From contig JANYFU010000359.1 in NCBI GenBank assembly GCA_025359665.1, positions 1 through 34,365 of the forward strand: DNA of 34,365 bases. Reading direction: 5' to 3'. This DNA comes from Caulobacteraceae bacterium. GTDB lineage: Bacteria; Pseudomonadota; Alphaproteobacteria; Caulobacterales; Caulobacteraceae. Under the pieces are notes generated by a model, which was given only the letters and a program-made list of their open reading frames with translations, was not told the origin of the DNA and did no database searches. The translations under genes were made by a program, and so were the position numbers. Below are positions 8,818 through 16,226 of the stretch, one piece after another. Positions within the stretch are counted from its first letter, which is position 1, and each line of letters opens with the position of its first letter.

Positions 8818-9673
8818 GCACGGTTCGGAGCAGGATTTTTATGTCGCCAATGAAGGACCAGCTTCGAATGTATTCGAGGTCCTTATCGACCCGCGCCGCC
8901 ATGTCCCTGACCTCCGCGGTCTGTCCCCGCAAACCCGACACCTGAGCCAACCCTGTAAGACCGGGCTTGGTCTTGAACCGTGAATCATAGTCCGCAACGA
9001 TTCGACCATAGTACTCATCGTGGAAAACCGCGTGAGGGCGCGGCCCGACCAGCGACATTTCACCCTTCAGCACATTCAGCAATTGTGGCAATTCGTCGAT
9101 ACTCGTACGACGCAGAAACAGCCCCACTCTTGTAATGCGGTCATCGTCGCGTTGAGCCTGGACGACGTCCGAGCCGTCCTCACGGACGCGCATCGTTCGG
9201 AATTTGTAGATGACGAAATGACCTCCGAGAAAGCCACTGCGCCGCTGCTGAAAGAGTGGTGATCCAGGGCTCTCGACAACGATTGCCAGGGCGACCAGCA
9301 AGAGCAAAGGCGACAGACACAGAATTCCAAGGCCAGAACCAACGATATCGAGCCATCGCTTCAATCTCGATCTGGCTAGACGCCTGGCACCGGCTTCAAG
9401 GCGATCAACTTCGCCAAGCCGTTCTTCTGGGTAGGTGTCTCTTGGCACGGTCAGAACGCAGTTTTTCTTGGACTCATCGACCGTTACTCCACGCACTACG
9501 ATCGAATGACGATCCAGGTCTCTGATATCGGTCACGAGAGAGCGCTCCGACAAAACGACAACACCAAGATAACGTACCGTCCAAATCCCCACCGACCAAT
9601 CAGTGTCTATCTCAGATGCGCCGCCAATCAAACCCCGGCGAACCGATCGGGATCCAGAACCACCTGCATGCAC
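8786..9673 (-). CDS. Monotopic phosphoglycosyl transferase (exopolysaccharide initiating sugar transferase)
   Basis: A 295-residue bacterial sugar transferase of the WbaP/PssY/HfsE type, which moves a sugar-1-phosphate from a nucleotide sugar to undecaprenyl phosphate and starts repeat-unit assembly. Motifs: RWLDIVGSGLGILCLSPLLL (re-entrant membrane helix, about 106-125), FQQRRSG, YKFRTMR (156-162), DELPQLLN with the catalytic Asp193-Glu194 dyad, KGEMSLVGPRP, and KPGLTGLAQVSG. It lacks the four N-terminal membrane helices and full nucleotide-binding-like domain of WbaP-size enzymes, keeping only ~100 residues before the catalytic core. It is the last gene of the exopolysaccharide locus, 265 bp after epsI. 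Confidence 0.9.
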   Translation of the reverse strand: MHAGGSGSRSVRRGLIGGASEIDTDWSVGIWTVRYLGVVVLSERSLVTDIRDLDRHSIVVRGVTVDESKKNCVLTVPRDTYPEERLGEVDRLEAGARRLARSRLKRWLDIVGSGLGILCLSPLLLLVALAIVVESPGSPLFQQRRSGFLGGHFVIYKFRTMRVREDGSDVVQAQRDDDRITRVGLFLRRTSIDELPQLLNVLKGEMSLVGPRPHAVFHDEYYGRIVADYDSRFKTKPGLTGLAQVSGLRGQTAEVRDMAARVDKDLEYIRSWSFIGDIKILLRTVLIFAFHPAAY

Positions 9674-9938
9674 GTCGCCGAGGCGCCATATCGTGCCGGT
9701 AGCCTGAATATACCTCTACTTGCCAGAGGCGAATTTGGATCAATCCGAGGCGCTCCTCAATTATCGATCTTTCATCGCCAACCAAAGCGAAATTCGATCA
9801 GTTCCCGCGCATCACAGCGTCAATTAGCGCTCATTTTACCAAGATGGAAACCGATCAAGTCGTTACGATGCACGCTAGATATATGAATTTGATGTTTTTT
9901 CTACCATCCAGTGAAATTTGAGCGATCCACGCGGCGCT
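9674..9938. other. AT-rich intergenic gap inside the exopolysaccharide locus
   Basis: This 265-bp gap separates epsI from the downstream transferase gene on the minus strand. Its distal part is AT-rich for this genome (9841-9900 is about 35% GC by hand count) and includes a run of six T. I see no convincing ORF, tRNA or strong hairpin. It may hold a separate promoter for the transferase gene. Confidence 0.5.
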
Positions 9939-10646
9939 CTAGACACCACGCTCTTGCAGAGCAGCGGCTCTCTGCGTGCCAATCAGCACCGCTCGGAGAT
10001 TCGCCGGGACCGCGCGGAGCAAGGCAGGGATCAAATCAGAGATGACCGCCACACCGACGGCGGGATCGGCGCCAAGAATGGAGAAACGCGCCAATAGGCC
10101 ATCCGACACTTCTCCCCGCATGGCGGTCTGGAGACGATCAAGCTGCTGCTCCTTTCGATCCAGAGGTAAATACTCACCTAACCGGGACCAATAGACGATC
10201 GATTCCCTGCGTCCTGGGGCATCGGCCACCAGCCGTCTCGACGGAATCGAAACACCATCCCCCAAGTCCAGTTTGATCGGCGCGCTGTGTGATATGGCAA
10301 ACCCGAATGCCGGATAGCAGATCTCCGGCCGGTGCAACTGGAGATCGTCGCTCTGGGTGTCACCGTATGCCATCAGCATCATCACTTCGGGGCCGGACGA
10401 TCCTCGGGTGTAGACACGACCCACGGTCTCTCCATAGAGCTTCGATACCAGGCTACCTTCGATCTTGGGCGCGACAAGATCCGAAACATCCTGGGAGACC
10501 CAACCCGAGAAGGCTCTCGGAACAATCCGCTGCAGCGTGTTGTCGCGCTCCATAAGGATAACTCGCCGGCGGGGCACAAGGGCATAGGCCGTGCCGGCGC
10601 CAGCTAGGCAAGCCGCTCCGATCACAAAATCGCGGCGCGAACTCAT
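9939..10646 (-). CDS. epsI: Exosortase-associated protein EpsI
   Basis: A 235-residue EpsI-family protein. The diagnostic block is MAYGDTQSDDLQLHRPEICYPAFGF (about 93-117; quoted only to locate it), in which the HRPEICYP core is conserved in EpsI proteins that accompany exosortases. The N-terminus MSSRRDFVIGAACLAGAGTAYA reads as a twin-arginine-like signal (S-R-R-D-F followed by a hydrophobic stretch). The gene overlaps the exosortase stop as ATGA, so they are co-translated. EpsI is often fused to or next to exosortase in exopolysaccharide loci; its biochemical role is not established. The 'V-type' subgroup of EpsI/exosortase is my best guess from memory. Confidence 0.85.
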   Translation of the reverse strand: MSSRRDFVIGAACLAGAGTAYALVPRRRVILMERDNTLQRIVPRAFSGWVSQDVSDLVAPKIEGSLVSKLYGETVGRVYTRGSSGPEVMMLMAYGDTQSDDLQLHRPEICYPAFGFAISHSAPIKLDLGDGVSIPSRRLVADAPGRRESIVYWSRLGEYLPLDRKEQQLDRLQTAMRGEVSDGLLARFSILGADPAVGVAVISDLIPALLRAVPANLRAVLIGTQRAAALQERGV

Positions 10647-11518
10647 GACGCCTTTCCAAGCCGTGACTGCCCGTAGGCAATCAACCGATCCAGCCCAAAC
10701 ACACAGAGCAGCGCGCTGGTGAAAAGCAACATTCCAGCCGTAAAATGAAGATATCCTTGAGCAACATCATTTCCAAAGAAATAAGTCAGCAAAATCAACA
10801 CCATAATCCTGATGATATTAGCTACTATCGCGATGGGAATCACAAAGGACACAAGGACTAGCGCATAAATCCAGGACGATCCGCGGATTAAATATATGTA
10901 TAATAGACTTACTGCTATAAGACCTACAATTGAGTTCATACCGGAACATGCATCTTCAACGAGCAGCTGGTATTGAGATACAAAAATCGTCACACCTTCC
11001 CGCGCCACGGGAATACCAAATGCATGTAGCCATTCCGTCGCCGCGAGCGATACGAGTTGCTTTAGGGGTCCCGTCAAATCCGCCAGAACTGAGTTCGGCA
11101 CGGGTATGACGAACGCCAGATACAAGAGTGGAAACCAATGGGTGAACAGGACTTTAGCGCCAACGCGCGCTTGGAGCACCGCCAAGCCGACCCCATAAAC
11201 TCCCGCCGTCTCGAGCGTTATGAAGTCAAAGGCACGGCCGAAAACATAGGATGTGAGGGCCCCGGCGACCAATATAGCTGTCAGCCAAAGGCCTCCGGGC
11301 CTGCCATCGCTTCGAAGTTCCGGGACGCGACGCCAAAGCAGCCAAAGCCCCGTCACCAGTACAATAGGTCCATAGGCTCCAAATTCCCTGGACCAACTCT
11401 GGTCGGCGAGAGTGAAAATGGTCGGCAAGGCGAGCGCCAAAAAGCCGACGCAGAGAAAGATCTGCCCGAGGGTGACCTTCCCAAGACGAAAGCCGCCTTC
11501 CGCCATAGCCGCGGTCAT
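10643..11518 (-). CDS. Exosortase (multi-pass membrane cysteine transpeptidase family)
   Basis: A 291-residue integral membrane protein of the exosortase/archaeosortase family, with about eight predicted helices. The three family active-site residues are visible: Cys191 in EDACSGMNS, Arg237 in VANIIRI and His258 in YLHFTAG. Exosortases process C-terminal PEP-CTERM-like signals, coupled to exopolysaccharide production. Neighbours EpsI, CpsD-like ATPase, Wzz and Wza support an EPS-linked subtype, possibly 'exosortase V'. No protein with a PEP-CTERM tail is seen in this window. GC falls to about 38% over 10741-10980 by hand count, far below the flanks, suggesting separate ancestry. The start could be 11518 or the fifth codon; no clear ribosome-binding site is seen. 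Confidence 0.9.
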   Translation of the reverse strand: MTAAMAEGGFRLGKVTLGQIFLCVGFLALALPTIFTLADQSWSREFGAYGPIVLVTGLWLLWRRVPELRSDGRPGGLWLTAILVAGALTSYVFGRAFDFITLETAGVYGVGLAVLQARVGAKVLFTHWFPLLYLAFVIPVPNSVLADLTGPLKQLVSLAATEWLHAFGIPVAREGVTIFVSQYQLLVEDACSGMNSIVGLIAVSLLYIYLIRGSSWIYALVLVSFVIPIAIVANIIRIMVLILLTYFFGNDVAQGYLHFTAGMLLFTSALLCVFGLDRLIAYGQSRLGKAS

Positions 11519-11524
11519 ACCAAA

Positions 11525-12250
11525 TCACGCGCCATTTAATACTGAGCCCACCGGCAAACAGCCGTCGGATCGCAACTCACTGGCCAAAGTCTTCATGTCC
11601 TTTACGAAGGTCTTATCCTTCGCCGTCACGATCAAGGCATATCCCACGACGCTGCCAATTCGACGCGCATCCGTTGAGGTATTGGCTGGCGGCGTATCGA
11701 CGATGGTAACGTCGTATTCCCGCAGACAGTAGTTCATAAGGGCCTTAAAGCGTTCACCACCAAGCAATTCTTGCGTGTTGGCTACGGTCCCTCCCGCATA
11801 AAGCAGTGAAAGGTTCGGCAGAACATTGGAATCAATGTTTGACGCAAAGGGAGCGTCCAACGACTGAAGACATTCAGCCAAGCCAGTGCCACTCTCGGAC
11901 CGCCGGATCATCCGATCCAAGGTAGGACTACGCAGATCGCCATCGATCAGCAGGGTCTTAACGCCAATCTGCGACAACGACACCGCAAGGTTGGCGGCGA
12001 CGAAGGAACACCCGACATCGACGTTCGGCGCGCATACGGCCAAGGCCCGACGACCAAGGTTGATATGTTGGGCCATGATGTGGGTGCGAAGAGCGCGGAT
12101 GGCATCCGCCTGCGCACAGGCGGAGTTCGTGACCATCACCAAAGATGGTGCGAAGCCGAAAATCCGCGCAGCCTCTTCCGGTTGAACCACCGTGGCGGCG
12201 GTCGAGGTCTCAAGCCGCTGGAGGTCGTCAAGTGTCAGGGTTTCACTCAT
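11525..12250 (-). CDS. CpsD/CapB-like exopolysaccharide ATPase with degenerate Walker A
   Basis: A 241-residue protein related to the kinase half of BY-kinases (CpsD, Wzc C-terminus) and to Caulobacter HfsB. Family landmarks: EAARIFGFAPSLV, the QADAIRALRTHI helix, Walker A' LLIDGDLRSPTLDRMI (Asp103, Asp105) and Walker B TIVDTPPA. The Walker A region reads APNVDVGCSF (74-83): where the P-loop needs GKS/T it has G-C-S, so the phosphate-binding lysine is absent. There is no C-terminal tyrosine cluster. It may be a non-catalytic regulatory partner rather than a kinase. The true start is ATG 12250, overlapping the wzz stop as ATGA; the track's longer N-terminus is spurious. Confidence 0.85.
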   Translation of the reverse strand: MSETLTLDDLQRLETSTAATVVQPEEAARIFGFAPSLVMVTNSACAQADAIRALRTHIMAQHINLGRRALAVCAPNVDVGCSFVAANLAVSLSQIGVKTLLIDGDLRSPTLDRMIRRSESGTGLAECLQSLDAPFASNIDSNVLPNLSLLYAGGTVANTQELLGGERFKALMNYCLREYDVTIVDTPPANTSTDARRIGSVVGYALIVTAKDKTFVKDMKTLASELRSDGCLPVGSVLNGA

Positions 12251-13617
12251 ACGCGGACAGCTCCTCGATTTGATGGCCACCATGCCCATAGGCGCGACCA
12301 TCCGCGCGCGAACGAATTTTGTTGGCCCTGGGCGCTCGGCCAAGGGACAACACAGATCAGCGGAATATCATCATCGAGGTCCAAATCCTCCACTGTCCGG
12401 ATTCGACGTCCAAGCAATTCCAAGAGCAAGCTCACCAGGACACCGACGCCGAGACCAAGAATGATGCCTCCGGGAGCGATCAGCAGATAGTTGGGGAATG
12501 TTGGATCGCTTGGTGTCAAGGCGTTACCGAGCGATGTAACGCCGGCGTCGCCGGAATTGGCCTGCTCCCTGAAGTGACTGACCTTCTCAGACGTCGCCTT
12601 GTATTCGGCTTGACGCAGAAGCACGTCCTGATGAAGCTGATTCAGACGGCCAATCTGCTCGCTGTGGGCAATGACTTTTTGCTGCTGAGCCGCGACCGAC
12701 TGCTCCAATACTTTCGCGCCGCCCTCTAGCGCGCGCGTGGCGGCAGCCTGTGCATTGGCCCTGTCCCTGGCCACCAGGGTCGCGAGGGCCGCCTGCTTGG
12801 TCCTGAGTTCCACAACCTCCGGATTGTTGGGTCCCAACGTTTTGGTCGCCGAAGCCAATGACGCTTCGACGGTCGCCAATTGGAAGGCCGAGCTTGTGGA
12901 TTGCTGATCCGGCGGGTTCGGCAGGAAGGCCGGCGCAGCCTGCTGGCTCAGGGACTCAAGGTGAGCGCTTTCGACATCGACGCCCTTGTCCTGCATCACG
13001 ATGCCGTTTGCGCGCTCATAGTCTGACTCAGCCTTTACAGCGTCATCAAGAGCCTGTTTGGCCTTGACCATCTGTTGCGTGTACCAATTGACGTTCTGCA
13101 TCGCGTCCTGGTGCGCGAGATCCAGAGACGCCGTTATGTAGGATTTGCGCAGAGCATCCGCGACGGCCTGCGCGCCCGCCGATGTGCCCGCGGCATAGGT
13201 GATCTCGATAATATTCGTACCGGGGATGAGAGCGACTTTCGTCCCCTGGATAATCAGATCGGCAAGGAAGTGGCGGAAATCACGTTGGTCGTGGGCAGGC
13301 CGGCGCTGGTACTGGGCGATGAGGTCCGGGTCCGAAAGCCACCCGATCTGCTCGGCGACGCGGCCAGCCACGGTATAGTCCGTAATCAATGACTCTTGCG
13401 TTGTGATGTAGAACCGCATCGAGGCGCCGGATATAACCTGGCCTGTATCGACATCGGGCTTCACGTCATTGAGCACCACACGAGCCGTCGACTCCCAACG
13501 CGGCGGAAGCAGGGCGCAGACAACAAGCGCACCGACCAGACAACTCACCGTAGCGGCTCCGATAAGAACACGCCGGGCCCAAAGTATAGTTAGGAATTGA
13601 AGTATATTCACCGGCAT
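12247..13617 (-). CDS. Polysaccharide chain-length determinant / co-polymerase (Wzz/Wzc N-terminal type, HfsA-like)
   Basis: A 456-residue inner-membrane protein with an N-terminal helix (VLIGAATVSCLVGALVVCALL, about 17-37), a long periplasmic region rich in coiled-coil (two blocks, about 165-240 and 270-350), and a C-terminal helix (YLLIAPGGIILGLGVGVLVSLLLELL). This is the layout of polysaccharide co-polymerases that set chain length and connect to the Wza channel. The cytoplasmic tail ends without an ATPase domain, which is supplied by the next gene, as in split Wzc systems. The stop overlaps the ATPase start. The tail contains the IRTVEDLDLDDDIPLICVVP segment usual before a BY-kinase domain. 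Confidence 0.88.
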   Translation of the reverse strand: MPVNILQFLTILWARRVLIGAATVSCLVGALVVCALLPPRWESTARVVLNDVKPDVDTGQVISGASMRFYITTQESLITDYTVAGRVAEQIGWLSDPDLIAQYQRRPAHDQRDFRHFLADLIIQGTKVALIPGTNIIEITYAAGTSAGAQAVADALRKSYITASLDLAHQDAMQNVNWYTQQMVKAKQALDDAVKAESDYERANGIVMQDKGVDVESAHLESLSQQAAPAFLPNPPDQQSTSSAFQLATVEASLASATKTLGPNNPEVVELRTKQAALATLVARDRANAQAAATRALEGGAKVLEQSVAAQQQKVIAHSEQIGRLNQLHQDVLLRQAEYKATSEKVSHFREQANSGDAGVTSLGNALTPSDPTFPNYLLIAPGGIILGLGVGVLVSLLLELLGRRIRTVEDLDLDDDIPLICVVPWPSAQGQQNSFARGWSRLWAWWPSNRGAVRV

Positions 13618-13750
13618 CTCCTAGGAATCACGCCTCGCGCGGCGCCTTCAGCCCTTCGGCGGAACAACCGGCACCCTGCCATCCAACCGTTGGATCACAA
13701 CAATCTGTCGGGAATCGGACCTTTCGCAATCAGGCGCGTGACGACCACCG

Positions 13751-14572
13751 CTAGAACAGGCGCTCACCGATCACCACGGTGTCACCGGGCATGACCTTGC
13801 TATCAATATTGATATGCGCGGTTTTTTTGCCGTCCCGCGTCACCGTGACGCTCTTATCGCTACCGGAGTCGGTCAATCCGCCCGCCCGCGAGATCGCCAT
13901 CCGATAGGTCATGTCCCGCTTGAGAGGAAAAGCGCCGGGCGTTTTCACCTGTCCGGAAATGTAGAAAAGAGCCGCGTCGGGGACATAGACCTTGTCGCCG
14001 GGAGAAACATATGGATCATCCTGACCACCACCGGTCGCCATGGCTTCAAGCGTGATCTCGCGATGCTCTCCACCCTTTGGGACATAGACAACATAGTCGG
14101 CGCCGCCTTCCTTGACCCCGCCTGCGCGAGCCATGATTTCGGAGAGACGATAGGCGCGATCGACGGTGACCAGATCGGGGTGAACGATCGCTCCCATTAC
14201 CGTCACATAGCGGCTCGCGTAGGAGGCGACCTCGACCTTGACTATTGGATGGGCGAAATAGCCACCGGCATCGAGCGCCCTGGCAATGTCATCGCTCAGT
14301 TGGACAGCGGATCTGTTCGCCGCGGCGATGGACCCGATGAACGGTACACGGAAGGTGCCGTCGCCATCAATTCGGCCCTTGGTCGTAAAGTCGCTACGGC
14401 CGAGAACGCTGACTTCAATGACATCGGCCGGTCCAAGGATGTAAGGCGCCGGCGCCGGCGCGACGCGCACATCGGAAACCGCCGGCGCGGCTAGAGAGGA
14501 CGAACCGCCCATCACCATCGCCAAGCTCGCGAGACTAGCCGCGATCACGCCGCCAAAAACTTGTTTGTGCAT
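13751..14572 (-). CDS. Polysaccharide export outer-membrane protein (Wza/HfsD-like)
   Basis: A polysaccharide export (Poly_export/SLBB) protein of 273 residues with a Sec signal peptide (MHKQVFGGVIAASLASLAMV to AAPA). The mature part starts with the family motif YILGPADVIEVSVLG, then RIDGDGTFRVPFIGSI and two SLBB-like segments (VTVMGAIVHPDLVTVDRAYRLSEIMARAGG and FYISGQVKTPGAFPL..YRMAISRAGG). There is no lipobox cysteine, so unlike E. coli Wza it is not lipid-anchored by that route. It probably forms the outer-membrane exit for the polymer. I place the start at ATG 14572, since the track's 22 extra residues precede a clean signal peptide. Confidence 0.88.
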   Translation of the reverse strand: MHKQVFGGVIAASLASLAMVMGGSSSLAAPAVSDVRVAPAPAPYILGPADVIEVSVLGRSDFTTKGRIDGDGTFRVPFIGSIAAANRSAVQLSDDIARALDAGGYFAHPIVKVEVASYASRYVTVMGAIVHPDLVTVDRAYRLSEIMARAGGVKEGGADYVVYVPKGGEHREITLEAMATGGGQDDPYVSPGDKVYVPDAALFYISGQVKTPGAFPLKRDMTYRMAISRAGGLTDSGSDKSVTVTRDGKKTAHINIDSKVMPGDTVVIGERLF

Positions 14573-14789
14573 CGTTCCAGTATCTCCGATCAGACCGATT
14601 GACGCCCGCGCCAGCGCTTGTCCGTCCGCATAGACCAAACCCCGGGAAGACCGCAGACCTTAATCTTCGTGGGCGCGGGTGCGAACCGCTTAGGCACTAA
14701 GAGAATTCGCGGACCAGAACCAGACACAAATCCTGCCCGACGCCGAATCTGTGGACCCAGAACCCGCCAGGAAAAAGGCGACTCCCGGC

Positions 14790-15692
14790 CTAGGGCTTCT
14801 TGGCCGCGTCCGCGGCTGGCTGACGGGCGCCAGCAGAGGCGGCAGCCGGTTTCGGAGGCGCATAATCCTTATTGAACTGCACGCTGGGAGCCGCCTTCGA
14901 CATCAGTTCCCTCATCGAACGCTGGATGGTTTCTTGAGTCCGTTGCCGAGCGATCAATTTCATAGCGTAGTCGAGGGCTGGATCTCCCGTGAACGGAATG
15001 ACCTTGGTCTCTCGGATTTGGTTAACAAGCAAGCCGTTGCCACCGGGCATCACGAAAACTTCGTTGGGAGGCAGCTTCAGAATCTGATCGACAAGCCTGG
15101 GGTCCGCGCCAACAGCATCCAACGATCCGCCAGCTCTTTGGTAGGGAATACTATCCGTTTTGAGCAAGGTCTCGACCTGATCCAATGTCTTCAGGGGCTC
15201 CAGGCTCTTGAGCACGGCTGGGTCGGTCGGACGGGGCATACGAATCTGATCGACCAGGAAGACTTTGCGCTCGCTGAATATATCCGGGTGGCCCGTGACA
15301 AATTCCTGCCCTTCCTGCTTGGTCGGCTGGGGGACTTGTCCGGCTACCTTTTGCTGGAGTGTTTGAACCAGCAGGGTGTCATATACGCGCTGTTTTTGGA
15401 TGGCGAAGTCGGGGGTTTTGTCGAGCCCCTGTTCCCGAGCGGCGTCGGCCAGAATTGTGCGGCCGACGATATTGCCTAAAGCCGCCTGTTCGGCGCTCTT
15501 GCGCGCCTTGGGGTCGGAAATAGTTTCGTCCCCCATTTCCGCTTGCAAGTCCCGCAGCGTAACTTCGTGATCGCCCACCCGAGCGACGACTTGACCCGTC
15601 GGCGGCTTTGCGCCCCCCGTGCCGGGAAACTTACAACCCGCGAGGGCCACGGCGGCCGAAAAGACCACCACGGTCGCTCTGAACGATTTCAT
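14790..15692 (-). CDS. epsD: EpsD-type peptidyl-prolyl cis-trans isomerase lipoprotein
   Basis: A 300-residue SurA/PpiC-like periplasmic protein of the EpsD family found in exopolysaccharide loci. The signal peptide ends in a lipobox, VALAGC (Cys20), so the product is a lipoprotein. The N-terminal chaperone-like region contains VARVGDHEVTLRDLQAEM and AEQAALGNIVGRTILADAAREQGLD. The rotamase region follows (SERKVFLVDQIRMPR to LVNQIRETKVIPF). The C-terminus is a disordered Ala/Pro/Lys tail. It is the first gene of the locus, with a good promoter match upstream. It probably assists folding of exported EPS machinery, which is family-level inference. A 217-bp gap without an evident gene separates it from the Wza gene. 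Confidence 0.85.
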   Translation of the reverse strand: MKSFRATVVVFSAAVALAGCKFPGTGGAKPPTGQVVARVGDHEVTLRDLQAEMGDETISDPKARKSAEQAALGNIVGRTILADAAREQGLDKTPDFAIQKQRVYDTLLVQTLQQKVAGQVPQPTKQEGQEFVTGHPDIFSERKVFLVDQIRMPRPTDPAVLKSLEPLKTLDQVETLLKTDSIPYQRAGGSLDAVGADPRLVDQILKLPPNEVFVMPGGNGLLVNQIRETKVIPFTGDPALDYAMKLIARQRTQETIQRSMRELMSKAAPSVQFNKDYAPPKPAAASAGARQPAADAAKKP

Positions 15693-15735
15693 TATATTTC
15701 CGTCCTAATACGAACACGCCCACCCCGGCGGCAGG

Positions 15736-15764
15736 CCATAACGCAGCGGCGGGGCTGACGTCAA
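15736..15764 (-). promoter_or_regulatory. Candidate promoter of the exopolysaccharide operon
   Basis: Reading the minus strand, TTGACG (15764-15759) is followed after 17 bases by TTATGG (15741-15736). This is a close housekeeping-sigma arrangement, about 45 bp ahead of the epsD start at 15692. The TTGAC -35 is a strong match; the -10 is fair. No operator was recognised. Confidence 0.5.
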
Positions 15765-15895
15765 TTTTCAACTGGCCACCAACCACTATGCCTTGTTCGG
15801 TATAGAGCGATCCGGGCCTTTTCGCGGCTCAAGAATGACGCTATCTAAATCGGTAAGGGCTGTCGCAAGCCTGCAACACTCTGAGGATCAACAGG

Positions 15896-16093
15896 ATGAA
15901 ACGTACGGCTCTTGTTATGGCGGCTTTGACCGTGGCGATGGCTGGCTTTGGGCCGGCCTTGGCCGACGTGGCTCCGGTGACGATGCAGCCGATCGCCAAT
16001 CCGCCAGAGAAACCCATGAAGCCTCACGGCCACATGGCGAAACATCACAAGAAGGCGCCAGCCAAGGCGGCCCCCGAAGCGGGCGCGAACTAG
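15896..16093 (+). CDS. Small secreted His/Lys/Pro-rich protein
   Basis: A 65-residue ORF with a clear Sec signal peptide (MKRTALVMAALTVAMAGFGPALA) and a mature part of about 42 residues rich in Pro, Lys and His (MKPHGHMAKHHKKAPAKAA). GAGGA lies at suitable spacing before ATG. The signal peptide, ribosome-binding site and isolated position, divergent from epsD, support a real gene. I do not recognise a family. Histidine clustering may suggest metal binding and lysines may suggest binding to an anionic polymer, but both are speculation. It has no C-terminal hydrophobic segment, so it is not an exosortase substrate of the PEP-CTERM type. Confidence 0.6.
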   Translation: MKRTALVMAALTVAMAGFGPALADVAPVTMQPIANPPEKPMKPHGHMAKHHKKAPAKAAPEAGAN

Positions 16094-16100
16094 AATCAGA

Positions 16101-16126
16101 CATTTGGCGCTTCCATTTGGCGCTTC
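16101..16126. repeat. Perfect 13-bp tandem duplication
   Basis: CATTTGGCGCTTC occurs twice head to tail just after the stop of the small secreted protein gene. It looks like a recent slippage duplication in non-coding DNA. Confidence 0.8.
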
Positions 16127-16188
16127 GATTCGACATCCGGAGGTAGACTATTCGTCTGCATCGGTGTCCTGGCAACGCTTGGCTTTGA

Positions 16189-16219
16189 GCCGGAGACGAT
16201 GGTGATCGTCGACTCCGGC
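16189..16219 (-). terminator. Hairpin between receptor gene and small ORF
   Basis: The arms GCCGGAG (16189-16195) and CTCCGGC (16213-16219), extended inward by ACGAT/ATCGT around a GGTG loop with a 3-nt bulge, form a strong stem-loop 7 bp past the receptor stop codon. No T-tract follows on either strand, so it may stop transcription weakly or protect the transcript end. Confidence 0.4.
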
Positions 16220-16226
16220 GAGCTCG

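Noticed and set aside
13681-13695. ATCCAA-CCG-TTGGAT palindrome between the Wza and Wzz genes
   Set aside because: Only 6-bp arms with a 3-nt loop; too short to claim as an operator or terminator without comparative data.
15896-16093. Exosortase (PEP-CTERM) substrate
   Set aside because: There is no C-terminal sorting motif, membrane segment or basic end.
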